Shown here: positions 25,269 through 34,262 of the stretch, one piece after another
Layout: the number at the start of each line of letters is the position of its first letter
How positions within the stretch are numbered: position 1 is the first letter of the stretch
NCBI RefSeq assembly: GCF_029989365.1
Contig: NZ_JAPRAQ010000006.1
Coordinates: 359,599-423,598, forward strand
From: Bradyrhizobium sp. Arg816
GTDB lineage: Bacteria; Pseudomonadota; Alphaproteobacteria; Rhizobiales; Xanthobacteraceae
Reading direction: 5' to 3'
Length of the DNA: 64,000 nucleotides
The notes under the pieces: generated by a model
Database searches by the model: none
What the model was told of the DNA's origin: nothing
The model's input: the letters and a program-made list of their open reading frames with translations, nothing else
Program-made: the position numbers and the translations under genes

Positions 25269-26687
25269 TTATGACTGCGCACCTTCCGTCTCCAGCCGCA
25301 TCGGCTCGGCGCGAAAGTCGAGCAGCAGGATCCAGAAACTTGTCAGCGCAATGATGAGCAGGATGAAGCTGCCCTCGAATGCCGTCCCCAGAATCGAGAT
25401 CAGTGCCGGAAAGGCGAGACCGACGGCGAGGAACGCGGCAAGTGACAGGGCCGGAAGATCGACGACGAGGATCGCGGCATAAAGCGCGAGCTCGAAAAAG
25501 GCATATTCCTTGAGGCGCGGCGAGCTGAGATAGAGCGCAAACATCGCGAACACCGTGATGCGCATGGCGACGCGGGGATGATCCATCAGCCAGCGATCCA
25601 GTCGCGCAAGAAGTGATCCGCCTTCCTGCGGCGGCGGGCTCTTGACGACACGCAGGATGGACAAGGCGAACGGCAGCAGCACGAGCGCGAGTGCTGCGAA
25701 TGCATAGGTCGCGAACGTCGCCGCCTTGCTGTCACCGAGGCCGGCAAAATCCATGAGGTCGCGCGCCGCCAGCAGCAGCGACGGATTGATCTCGAAGAGA
25801 TCGACGAGATGCTGGTCAGGGATCTTTCCGCCCATCGCCAGTTGCCAGCTCGCGAACAGCTCGGGGTACATCAGCCGCGATATCAGGATCGGCAATGCGA
25901 AGCTGAACGCCGCGACCGCGATCAGCGCGAGCTTGCGGCCGCGCGGCAGCGGCAGGAAATAGAGAGCGGCCAGCACGGGAAAGAACACCAGCTTGAACGA
26001 CGTCACGAGGCCGAGCAGCGCGGCGCCGGCGAGCCGCCGCGGAAAGTTGCTGTCCTCAGGCGCATCGGATGCGGACAGAGAGAGCAGAAACCTCAGCGCC
26101 ATCGCGGTCAGCACGCCGCTCAGGATCGCGAAGTTGCCGGACGCCTGCACCCATTCGAAACCGACGAACGCGCCGAGCGCGCAGAGCACCCTCAGCGCAA
26201 CATCGCGCGCGCTCGGGCGCGTTCGGCCAAGACCGGGCAAGAGGAGCCCGCAAAGCACGGCGAGGACAGGAAAGATGCCCTTGTAGTGATCAACCATGAA
26301 TCCACCCGCGCAGAAGGGGCGGAAGACGTCCAGCGTCACCGGGAGATAGGGATAAGAGAGCTTGGTGCCCTTCAGGTTCTTGACGAAATAAGGATCGAGC
26401 CCGCCGGCATATGCATCGACCGCCGCGCAATTGACGCGGGTGTCCCAGCCATATTTCATGTCGAGCACGGCGTCGTTGGCGAGATTGCCGAGCACCAGCA
26501 GTGTGGTCAGTGCGATCAGGCAGGCAAGCCAGAAGTTCCGCCGCGAAGCCGTGTCGGCCGAGGGCTCCAACCATCGTGCTGCACCGGTGACATCGGACAC
26601 AATCGGATACCTTGTTTGGCCAGGTTTCTCCCGGCGCCAACGCGGCGCCAGCCGTGCCACCATGGACAGGATGGGTTGCGGATTCAT
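25269..26687 (-). CDS. Multi-pass membrane glycosyltransferase-like protein (GT87/DUF2029-like)
   Basis: 472 residues with about eleven membrane helices. After the first helix comes MKYGWDTRVNCAAVDAYAGGLDPYFVKNLKG, which resembles the first periplasmic loop of GT87 (DUF2029) mannosyltransferases, where an Asp acts in catalysis. The LSYPYLPVTL segment also fits. These enzymes use polyprenyl-phosphate sugars to build envelope glycans. The assignment rests on topology and this loop. A degenerate enoyl-CoA hydratase remnant lies directly upstream on the same strand. Confidence 0.65.
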   Translation of the reverse strand: MNPQPILSMVARLAPRWRREKPGQTRYPIVSDVTGAARWLEPSADTASRRNFWLACLIALTTLLVLGNLANDAVLDMKYGWDTRVNCAAVDAYAGGLDPYFVKNLKGTKLSYPYLPVTLDVFRPFCAGGFMVDHYKGIFPVLAVLCGLLLPGLGRTRPSARDVALRVLCALGAFVGFEWVQASGNFAILSGVLTAMALRFLLSLSASDAPEDSNFPRRLAGAALLGLVTSFKLVFFPVLAALYFLPLPRGRKLALIAVAAFSFALPILISRLMYPELFASWQLAMGGKIPDQHLVDLFEINPSLLLAARDLMDFAGLGDSKAATFATYAFAALALVLLPFALSILRVVKSPPPQEGGSLLARLDRWLMDHPRVAMRITVFAMFALYLSSPRLKEYAFFELALYAAILVVDLPALSLAAFLAVGLAFPALISILGTAFEGSFILLIIALTSFWILLLDFRAEPMRLETEGAQS

Positions 26688-26801
26688 CTCCCCTGTGCGT
26701 TGCGCTCGCGCTTATGGTGAATCCCTGGTTGCCAGCGCTCCGCCTGGACGGCGGGGAACCGGTTCCCTGTCGCCGCGACCGCCAGATCCGCCGCGCCACC
26801 C

Positions 26802-27102
26802 CTACCGCGACGAGCGGACGGCAAGCCAGGCATCGAGCGCTTCGCGCGTGTCCCGAGCCGCCGCCATGCGTGCGAACTGCTCGCTCTCGATGGCGAGGCC
26901 TTCCGAGATCGAGACGTTGAGGCCCCGCGTGGCGGCGGTGATGACCCGCGCGACGGCGAGGCGCGAATGCCGTGTGATGCGGCTTGCGGCCCGCGAGCCA
27001 CGGCAGGCGCTGTTTGCCGCCGAAGGTCGGCGTGATGCCGATCGCGATCTCGGGCTTGGCGAAGCTCGCGCGCTCGCTCGCGACGACAAGATGCCTCACG
27101 CA
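26802..27102 (-). pseudogene. Enoyl-CoA hydratase remnant
   Basis: Two pieces of crotonase sequence occur in different frames on the minus strand. Bases 27102-26986 read VRHLVVASERASFAKPEIAI then GITPTFGGKQRLPWLAGRK, the family's middle section (compare ASERA-F-PEI-GI-P-FGG-QRL). From about 26960 to 26805 another frame reads ARVITAATRGLNVSISEGLA and continues to the C-terminus (ESEQFARM, DTREALDAWLAVR). Some 50 family residues between the pieces and the first 90-100 residues are missing. It is a non-functional relic. Confidence 0.8.
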
Positions 27103-27286
27103 ATCACATTCTATGATTGATACTTTACACAAAATCGCCTTGAGATAATCTGATGATGGGACGGATTGAATCTCGTGGTTGAGTGGGGTTTCGCTGTCGG
27201 AGAGAGCCAGCCCCAAAACAACGCGACGGCGTTTTTCCGCAGCCATATAGGGCCGCAAAACTGATTTCTGAATATCAGGATTGATC

Positions 27287-27463
27287 ATGCCTTTAACGGA
27301 CGACCAAGTCATCGAAGCAATCAAGAAAGCCAATTCGGAAGAGATTGAGAGAAAGGTCTACGACAAGATCAGGGGCGACTTGAGTCCGGATATCTCCCTT
27401 AGCAAAGAGCCGCTTGTTAAGCCGGGAATCTTAGAACTTTGGATTGCGAAAGTTACGAGCTGA
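27287..27463 (+). CDS. Small hypothetical protein
   Basis: 58 residues from the ATG at 27287, with CAGGA six bases upstream. The sequence is charged (DDQVIEAIKKANSEEIERKV) and uses more A/T than its neighbours. There are no motifs. It could be a genuine small gene or the 5' part of a truncated one. It lies next to a gene relic, so the locus may have been rearranged. Confidence 0.4.
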   Translation: MPLTDDQVIEAIKKANSEEIERKVYDKIRGDLSPDISLSKEPLVKPGILELWIAKVTS

Positions 27464-27610
27464 TCGCTCGATTGATTGACCCAGGAGTTCCGCGCGGCCC
27501 GCGACCTCACAAACTCGTGTGCGCCGCCGCCCCGCCTGTCAGCCATCCCGAAACATGGGTTGTGCGACGCAGCATAACCGATCAAAAAGCCTCTTTTTCA
27601 GAGGTGAGCT

Positions 27611-28861
27611 TTGTCCGACGTCAATGCCGACGATTGGGTGTCCTCGGGACACCGGCCTATGGGTTTTCCAGAATTCGTCATCGTGATCGCGTCCATCATG
27701 GCGCTGAATCCGCTTGCGATGGACATGATGCTGCCGGCGCTGCCCAACATAGGGGCAGCCTTCGCCATTCCCAACGCCAACCATCTTCAGCTGGTGCTCT
27801 CGACCTTCCTGATCGGCTTCGGCGCCGGCCAGTTCGTCATGGGCCCGTTGTCGGACCGCTTCGGCCGCCGCCCGGTGCTGCTCGGCGGCATGGCCGTCTA
27901 TGCGGTGGCGAGCGTGCTGGCGGTCGCCGCGCCCTCGTTCGAGACGCTGCTGCTGGCGCGCGCGCTGCAAGGGCTCGGCACGTCGGCAACGCGCGTGATC
28001 GCGACCTCGATTGTGCGCGACTGTTATGTCGGCCGCCGGATGGCGAGCGTGATGTCGCTCGCCATGATGGTGTTCATCGCGGTACCGGTGATCGCGCCCT
28101 CGTTCGGGCAGGCGGTGCTGCTGGTCACGCATTGGCGCGGCATCTTCGTCGTACTGATGCTCTACGGATTGCTCGCGCTCGCATGGAGCGTGCTGCGGCT
28201 GCCTGAAACCCTTCCCGAGTCCGAACGCAGGTCGCTGGCGCCCGCAGACGTGCTCTCGGCATTCCGGCAGACCGTGACCAACCGCCAGACCATCGGCTAT
28301 GCGACGGCCGCCGGCAGCGTGATAGGCGCACTCTTTGCCTATGTCTTCTCGGCGCAGCAGGTCTTCACCGGCATCTATCATCTCGGCCACTATTTCCCGA
28401 TTGCTTTCGCCGCGATCGCGGCCGGCACCGCGATCGCCGGCTTCCTCAATGCGAAGCTGGTCGGACGGCTCGGCATGCGCGTGATCTCGCACGGCGCGCT
28501 GACGCTCTACACCGCGGTTGCGGGCGTGATGCTGCTGACGGAAAGCCTCGGCATGCTGCCGCTTTCCTTGTTCATGGTGCTGTCCGCTCTGATGATGTTC
28601 TCGTTCGGCATGATGGTCGCGAACTTCACCGCACTGGCCATGGAGCCGCAGGGCCACATCGCCGGCACCGCCTCCTCGCTCTACGGCTCGATCACGACGC
28701 TGATCGGCATCGTCGTCGGCATGGCGATCGGGCAGAGTTTCGACGGCACGCTGCTGCCGTTCTCGGTCGGCTTCTTCCTGTCGACGCTGGCGGCGCTTGC
28801 GATCGTGCTGGTGGTGGAAAAGGGACGGCTGTTCAAGCCGCATCATCGTCCCATCGCATGA
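27611..28861 (+). CDS. MFS multidrug exporter (Bcr/CflA type)
   Basis: 416 residues from a TTG at 27611, with GAGGTGAGC just upstream. Twelve helices are expected. Motif A (GPLSDRFGRRPVLLGG) follows helix 2, and ARALQGLGTSATRVIATSIVRD is the typical motif of the Bcr/CflA drug:proton antiporter group. It probably exports a drug or metabolite across the inner membrane. It converges with the GT39-like gene, overlapping by 19 bases. Confidence 0.88.
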   Translation: MSDVNADDWVSSGHRPMGFPEFVIVIASIMALNPLAMDMMLPALPNIGAAFAIPNANHLQLVLSTFLIGFGAGQFVMGPLSDRFGRRPVLLGGMAVYAVASVLAVAAPSFETLLLARALQGLGTSATRVIATSIVRDCYVGRRMASVMSLAMMVFIAVPVIAPSFGQAVLLVTHWRGIFVVLMLYGLLALAWSVLRLPETLPESERRSLAPADVLSAFRQTVTNRQTIGYATAAGSVIGALFAYVFSAQQVFTGIYHLGHYFPIAFAAIAAGTAIAGFLNAKLVGRLGMRVISHGALTLYTAVAGVMLLTESLGMLPLSLFMVLSALMMFSFGMMVANFTALAMEPQGHIAGTASSLYGSITTLIGIVVGMAIGQSFDGTLLPFSVGFFLSTLAALAIVLVVEKGRLFKPHHRPIA

Positions 28862-30660
28862 GGAACTTCCCGGCCGGGTCGATGTTGTACTGCAGCAATT
28901 CGAAAGGCCGCCTCATGGAACCGGAACATCGCGAAGACAACACCACCCCGGATCGGGCGGAAACGGAACGCCCGACGTCGGGCGCCGACCAAGCTCCGTT
29001 CACTCCCCCCTTCGCGAGCGAAGGCCTCGAGCGAATCCGCGACAGCCATTGCTGAGCGCAAAGCCTGGTCCGGCGGGCGCCTGCTGGCGCTGAAGTCCTG
29101 CGCGGCGCTCTCGGGCGTCGCGCTGCTCGTTCGCGGTGGCACGATCAGCACGACCACGTCTCGCGTCAGGCCGGGCTTGCCCCATAGCGTCGCCTGCACG
29201 GTGAACTGCCGCTTGACGAAATGCCCGGCGCGCGCGGACACCGACTCCATCCACCTGCCGCAATAGTCCTGGCCGCTGAAACAGAGCGCGGCCCAACCAC
29301 GATCCAATGTCGTCTTTCGCGGCAGGCCCCACATGTACTGAAATTCGAACGGCCGCGCGTAATACGGATGGTCCGGACTGTAGAACGCGGTCGCAAAGGC
29401 CAGCGAATCGTCGCCACTGACGGCGCTGAGGGGTTCCTCGGTCAGCTCGTGCCATTCCCGGGTGAGCTCGTTGGCTACCTGCGCGTAGAAATTCCGGCCC
29501 TCTTCGTAGCCGTGATTGTTGCGATAGACGGCGTGAATCGGGGCGGCGACGAAGACAGCGGCGAGCCCAACGATTGCGGTCATGACCGTGACATTGACGG
29601 TGTAGAATCTTTCGATCGGGTAGCGCGTGCCGCAAACGATCAGCACAGCGAACAGGAACAGCCCTTGCAGCGCCCATAGCGACGGCAGATCGGTGCCCAT
29701 CGCCAGCGACGTCAGGACCGGCAGCACGATCGTGCCGATCGCAACATAGAAAAGAAGCCGCAGGCCGGAACTCATCGCGGCGAAGTCGGCCGCAAATTGC
29801 TTCAGCCGTGTGCCTGCGATGATCACCCAGATGACGGCCGATACGCTGATGGCCGCAAGGAGTCCGAGCAGGAAGTTCTGCACCTCGCCGAGTGAGCTCA
29901 CGAAGTTGCCGTTGGCGTGCGCCATCGCGTAGGTGAAGGCCGACGCGCCCGTCGTCGCGAGCCAGTAGATGTGCGGCGACAATACCGCGAGCCCGATCAC
30001 GACCGATATCCACGGCGAAGCGGACGTGAAATAGGCGCGGCGCGCGGGATGGGCCAGCGCGGCAAATGCAAAGCTTGCCACGAGGAAGACCGAATAATAT
30101 TTGCCGACCATCGCCAGCGCCGTCGTGCATCCTACGGCGACCGCCCAGGCCGCGCTGCGGGTCTCGAACGCGCGCAGAAAACACCAGGTCGCGAGCGGCC
30201 AGAGCGCAAGCAGCACCGCATTGGCGTTGAAGCGCTGGGCGTGGAATTGATAGGCCGGCGTCAGCATCAAGAGCAGCAGCACCAGGATGCGTTTGTCCCC
30301 GGTCACGAACTGCCGTGCGATCCGGTCGACGAAAAACAGGGCGAGCCCGGCATTGGCCATCGCCATCAATTGCAACGACCAGTCGGTGAGCGGGAAGACG
30401 GCGGTCCACACCGCCGTAACCCAGCCCATCAACGGCGGATGCTTGTGATAGCCCCACGCGAAACGGCGCCCGAGCGTCCAGGCCTCGAGGGTATCGGGGT
30501 GCAGGCCGCTGCCGGCATAGGCGACGGCCAGATAGATCGTCCAGAGCGCGACGAAGCACACAATGAGAAGCGGTACGGCCCAGCCCGTCTCGACGCCGTC
30601 GAGCCAGCGCAGGAAAGGCCGCCGCCATCGCGCCGGCGCGCGATCGGACCGCTCTGCCAT
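28843..30660 (-). CDS. Glycosyltransferase family 39 (ArnT-like) membrane protein
   Basis: 605 residues from the ATG at 30660. About a dozen membrane helices are seen. The first periplasmic loop (SGLHPDTLEAWTLGRRFAWG, then YHKHPPLMGWV) carries the acidic residue and the HPP motif of PMT/ArnT-type GT-C enzymes, which move sugars from polyprenyl phosphate to lipid or protein. The last roughly 100 residues after VVVLIVPPR are low-complexity and Arg/Ala-rich, unlike the rest. They may be a frame extension past a lost stop codon. Confidence 0.82.
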   Translation of the reverse strand: MAERSDRAPARWRRPFLRWLDGVETGWAVPLLIVCFVALWTIYLAVAYAGSGLHPDTLEAWTLGRRFAWGYHKHPPLMGWVTAVWTAVFPLTDWSLQLMAMANAGLALFFVDRIARQFVTGDKRILVLLLLMLTPAYQFHAQRFNANAVLLALWPLATWCFLRAFETRSAAWAVAVGCTTALAMVGKYYSVFLVASFAFAALAHPARRAYFTSASPWISVVIGLAVLSPHIYWLATTGASAFTYAMAHANGNFVSSLGEVQNFLLGLLAAISVSAVIWVIIAGTRLKQFAADFAAMSSGLRLLFYVAIGTIVLPVLTSLAMGTDLPSLWALQGLFLFAVLIVCGTRYPIERFYTVNVTVMTAIVGLAAVFVAAPIHAVYRNNHGYEEGRNFYAQVANELTREWHELTEEPLSAVSGDDSLAFATAFYSPDHPYYARPFEFQYMWGLPRKTTLDRGWAALCFSGQDYCGRWMESVSARAGHFVKRQFTVQATLWGKPGLTRDVVVLIVPPRTSSATPESAAQDFSASRRPPDQALRSAMAVADSLEAFAREGGSERSLVGARRRAFRFRPIRGGVVFAMFRFHEAAFRIAAVQHRPGREVPHAMGR

Positions 30661-30809
30661 TGCTCGAAATGAAAAATCAATCGCCACGGGACTCGAATGC
30701 AGGAAGGAAGTGATGGGCAAACTGCGCACATCTATTTCAAGTCAGAAACAAATAGCAATGATTGGACACTGGAAGAGTTAAAAGCTGACGCCAGGCTGAC
30801 AAACGAAAA

Positions 30810-30835
30810 CGGCGCCGCTGATGACAGCGACGCCG
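30810..30835 (-). terminator. Terminator after the peptide-binding protein gene
   Basis: The stem 30810-30820 with 30825-30835 (one mismatch) has a four-base loop. On the minus strand it is followed by GTTTTCGTTT. It lies 39 bases beyond the stop codon of the binding protein gene. Confidence 0.7.
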
Positions 30836-30873
30836 CGTAACGGTCGAGAAAGGCGCGCTGGCGCGCCCTCGCT

Positions 30874-32484
30874 TTACTCGGTCTTGTCGATGTTCCAGAA
30901 CACCGGCGTCGCCGGGCCGTCGAGCACGCCGGTCAGCGACTTCCGCCATGCGCTCGGCGCCAGATATTGGCCGAGCGGCACGTAGATCACCTGGTCGTAG
31001 GCTTCCTTCTGGATCTCGGTCGCGATCTTCTTCTGATCGTCGAGCGAGGCGGCGCGGACGAAGTCGTCCTTGAGCTTCTCGATCTTGGCGTTCTCCGCCC
31101 AGCCGAACCAGCCCTTCTTGCCCTGCCCGCCGATCGACAGATTGGCGATCGGGTTGGACACGTCGGCGCTGACCCAGTTGGTGAAGAACATGTTCCAGCC
31201 GCCCTCCTTCGGAGGCTTCTGGCTGGCGCGCCGGCTGACCACCGTCTGCCAGTCGGTCGCCTGCGCGTCGACCTTGAAGCCGGCCTCGCGGAGCAACTGC
31301 ACCGCGACCGTCGGCTGCGCCTTCAGCGTCACGACGTCGCCGGGCACCATGACCACGACGGGCGTGCCGTCATAGCCGGACTCGGCGAGCGCCTTCTTGG
31401 CTTCCGCCATGCCGTTGCCCTTGACCAGCGATTCCGAGCCGACGTCGGTCGCGAACGGCGTATCGCAGATGAAGAACGCACCGCAGATCTTGTAGTATTT
31501 GGGATTGCCGACGAGCGCGTCGAGCACGTCCTTCTGGTTCATCGCCAGAAGTGCGGCACGGCGGATCTTCGGATTGTCGAAGGGCGGATAGAGGAAGTTC
31601 ATGCGCCCAAGGGTCTGGTAGCCGAACTTGTTCAGCGTCTCGACCTTGAGGTCGGCATTGCCTTCAAGCACGGGCAGCAGATCCCACGGCGGCACTTCCA
31701 TGAAGTCGATGTCGCCCGATTGCAGCGCGTTCACTGCGGTCTGCGCATCCGGCATGGTGATCCATTCGACGCGATCGACCTTGACCAACTTGCCTCCGGC
31801 AGTCCAGCTCGACGCCTCCTTGCGCGGCACGTAGTCGGTATTCTTGACGTACACCGCCTTGACGCCGGGCTGGAATTCGCCCTGCACGAACTTGAACGGG
31901 CCCGAGCCGATCTGCTCGGGGATCTGCTTGTCCGGCGGCGTTTCGGCGAGACGCTTCGGCATCATGAAGGCGACGCGCGAGGACGGCTTGCCGATGGATT
32001 CGAGCACGAGGCCGTAGGGCTCCTTCAGCTTCAGCGTGATCGTCTTTGGGTCGGTCGCCTCGATGCTCGCAGTAAACTGCATCATCTGCTGGCCCATGCC
32101 GTCGACCGCGGCCCAGCGCTTCAGTGAAGCGGCGCAGTCTTCCGCCGTCACCGGCGTACCGTCGTGCCACTTCAGGCCGTCGCGCAGCGTGAAGGTGTAG
32201 GTGAGCTTGTCGTCGGAGATCTTCCAGTCCGCCATCTGCGGCTGGATCTTGAAGTTCGAGTCCGTCGCGATCAGCGTGTCGTAGACCATGTAGCCATGGT
32301 CACGCGTGATGTAGGCGGTGGTGAAAATCGGATCGATGATGCGCAGATCCGAATGCATCACCGCGGTGATGGTCTTGCTGGCGGCGGCAAGTACCGGCGA
32401 GGCCATCGCCGTCGAAAGCGCAACGACCGATAGCGCAAGTGTGGAGGCGAACGCGCGACGCCCCCGGCGCATCAAGCTCAACAT
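30874..32484 (-). CDS. ABC transporter substrate-binding protein, dipeptide/oligopeptide type
   Basis: 536 residues from the ATG at 32484, with AGGAG eight bases upstream. It has a Sec signal peptide (RRAFASTLALSVVALSTAMA, cleavage near VLA-A). The family 5 solute-binding landmarks are clear: LTYTFTLRDGLKWHDGTPVTAED, then IPEQIGSGPFKFV. It is periplasmic and delivers peptides or similar compounds to a Dpp-type permease. The matching permease and ATPase genes lie at 35746-39259 on the other strand, so this protein probably supplies that transporter. Confidence 0.9.
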   Translation of the reverse strand: MLSLMRRGRRAFASTLALSVVALSTAMASPVLAAASKTITAVMHSDLRIIDPIFTTAYITRDHGYMVYDTLIATDSNFKIQPQMADWKISDDKLTYTFTLRDGLKWHDGTPVTAEDCAASLKRWAAVDGMGQQMMQFTASIEATDPKTITLKLKEPYGLVLESIGKPSSRVAFMMPKRLAETPPDKQIPEQIGSGPFKFVQGEFQPGVKAVYVKNTDYVPRKEASSWTAGGKLVKVDRVEWITMPDAQTAVNALQSGDIDFMEVPPWDLLPVLEGNADLKVETLNKFGYQTLGRMNFLYPPFDNPKIRRAALLAMNQKDVLDALVGNPKYYKICGAFFICDTPFATDVGSESLVKGNGMAEAKKALAESGYDGTPVVVMVPGDVVTLKAQPTVAVQLLREAGFKVDAQATDWQTVVSRRASQKPPKEGGWNMFFTNWVSADVSNPIANLSIGGQGKKGWFGWAENAKIEKLKDDFVRAASLDDQKKIATEIQKEAYDQVIYVPLGQYLAPSAWRKSLTGVLDGPATPVFWNIDKTE

Positions 32485-32751
32485 AAAAGTTTCTCCTGAC
32501 GTGAAACTGTTCAAAGGCAGGTTATTGGTTGAGCATTCGGTTCGTTCTTTAGGCGAACTAACCTCATGCGATGCCTTTGTCTTTCGAGACTTGCAGACAG
32601 TGCCGAGCGCGTCAATCCGGTTTCGCTGCAGCCCCAAGCGGCGCGCTCACGGGCTCCACAAAGATCGGTTTGGCTCTACAACGCTTTCCGCCAGTCCTGT
32701 CCGCGCCAATGCAATGCGCGTTCCATCTTTCGAAGCTTGAGAGACATTAAG

Positions 32752-33882
32752 ATGAATCCAGCCAATCTTCCCTTCGATTCCGAGGCGATGCTCCAGGGCC
32801 TGCGCGCCTGGGTGGAATGCGAGAGCCCGACCTGGGATGCGGGTACCGTCAACCGCATGCTGGATATCGCAGCGCGGGATATGGCGATCATGGGTGCGAC
32901 GATCGAACGCATCGGCGGCCGACAGGGCTTTGGCGGCGTGATCCGCGCGCGCTTCCCGCATCCGAAACAGGGCGAGCCGGGCATCCTGATCGCCGGCCAC
33001 ATGGATACCGTCCACCCGGTCGGCACCATCGAGAAGCTGAAATGGCGGCGCGAGGGCAACAAGTGCTACGGCCCCGGCATCTACGACATGAAGGGCGGCA
33101 ACTATCTCTCGCTGGAAGCGATCCGGCAGCTGGCACGCGCTTCCTTCACCACGCCGCTGCCGATCACCGTGCTGTTTACGCCCGACGAGGAAGTCGGCAC
33201 GCCCTCGACGCGAGACATCATCGAGGCGGAAGCCGCGCGCAACAAATATGTGCTGGTGCCCGAACCGGGCCGCGCCGACAACGGCGTCACCACCGGACGT
33301 TATGCCATCGCGCGTTTCAATCTGGAAGCGACGGGCCGGCCGAGCCATGCCGGCGCGACATTGTCGGCCGGACGCTCGGCGATCCGCGAGATGGCGCGGC
33401 AGATCCTCGCCATCGACGCGATGACGACGGAGGACTGCACCTTCTCGGTCGGCGTCGTACATGGCGGACAATGGGTCAATTGCGTTGCCACGACCGCCAC
33501 CGGCGAGGCGCTGTCCATGGCCAAGCGCCAGGCCGATCTCGACCGCGGCGTCGAGCGGATGCTGGCGCTGTCGGGCACGACCAATGATGTCACGTTCAAG
33601 GTGACGCGCGGCGTGACACGGCCGGTTTGGGAGCCGGATGCCGGCACCATGGCGCTTTATGAGAAGGCGCGCGACATCGCCAAATCGCTCGGCACTGAGC
33701 TGCCGCATGCGAGCTCCGGCGGCGGCTCCGACGGCAACTTTACCGGCGCGATGGGCATCCCGACGCTCGACGGCCTCGGCGTGCGCGGCGGCAACGGTCA
33801 CACGCTGGAAGAATTCATCGAGGTCGACAGCCTGGTCGAGCGCGGCCGCCTGATGGCCGGTTTGCTGGCGACGCTGGAGTAA
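32752..33882 (+). CDS. M20 family metallopeptidase (carboxypeptidase G2-like)
   Basis: 376 residues from the ATG at 32752. The di-zinc site is visible: His83 and Asp85 in GHMDTVHP, Asp112 in YDMKGG and the Glu pair in TPDEEVGTPS. The glutamate-carboxypeptidase group removes C-terminal residues from peptides or folyl compounds. It is divergent from the peptide-binding protein gene and lies upstream of the glycine riboswitch. It is probably part of the peptide-use region. Confidence 0.88.
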   Translation: MNPANLPFDSEAMLQGLRAWVECESPTWDAGTVNRMLDIAARDMAIMGATIERIGGRQGFGGVIRARFPHPKQGEPGILIAGHMDTVHPVGTIEKLKWRREGNKCYGPGIYDMKGGNYLSLEAIRQLARASFTTPLPITVLFTPDEEVGTPSTRDIIEAEAARNKYVLVPEPGRADNGVTTGRYAIARFNLEATGRPSHAGATLSAGRSAIREMARQILAIDAMTTEDCTFSVGVVHGGQWVNCVATTATGEALSMAKRQADLDRGVERMLALSGTTNDVTFKVTRGVTRPVWEPDAGTMALYEKARDIAKSLGTELPHASSGGGSDGNFTGAMGIPTLDGLGVRGGNGHTLEEFIEVDSLVERGRLMAGLLATLE

Positions 33883-33983
33883 TTGAATCAACTTCGCACT
33901 GCACAATGCGTTGGCAGTCGCGGTTGAAATTTAGCCTTGTCTAAAAATGAGGCGCATCGTACTGCTCGATTGTCCACGCGACG

Positions 33984-34200
33984 ATGCGGGAGAGATCGCG
34001 ACGAGAGTTCAAGCTTTCGTTGCGGCGCCGACGGAGCAACCGCCCCGGAAACTCTCAGGCAAAAGGACCGTATCGTCAGGACGATCTGGAGAGAGATGGC
34101 ACGATCTTGGGATCGTGACGTCCACCGAAGGGGATAGTCCGGAGCTGACCTCACAGGGTCCGCAACGGATCAAGCTCTCAGGTAACCGTGACAGATGGGG
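33984..34200 (+). promoter_or_regulatory. Tandem glycine riboswitch
   Basis: Two glycine aptamers occur in series. The first begins near GCGGGAGAGATCGCGAC and ends with GGAAACTCTCAGGCAAAAGG. The second begins near CTGGAGAGAG, contains CACCGAAGGGGATAGTCC and ends with AAGCTCTCAGGTAACCGTGA then CAGATGGGG. The CTCTCAGG-AAA/ACCG signatures and the A-rich linker are diagnostic of gcvT-type RNAs. It lies 63 bases upstream of the D-amino-acid dehydrogenase ATG, so glycine should control expression of that gene and possibly of the genes after it. Confidence 0.93.
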
Positions 34201-34262
34201 CGCCGCCAACGGCCTTTGGCCGGCGGTTAGCCTATCCTAACTCACGGGAGCCCCGAACTATC

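Noticed and set aside
28915..29055. Small plus-strand frame starting MEPEHRED with an AAAGG upstream
   Set aside because: It lies wholly opposite the GT39-like gene's tail and has no motif. It is kept only as part of the finding on that tail.
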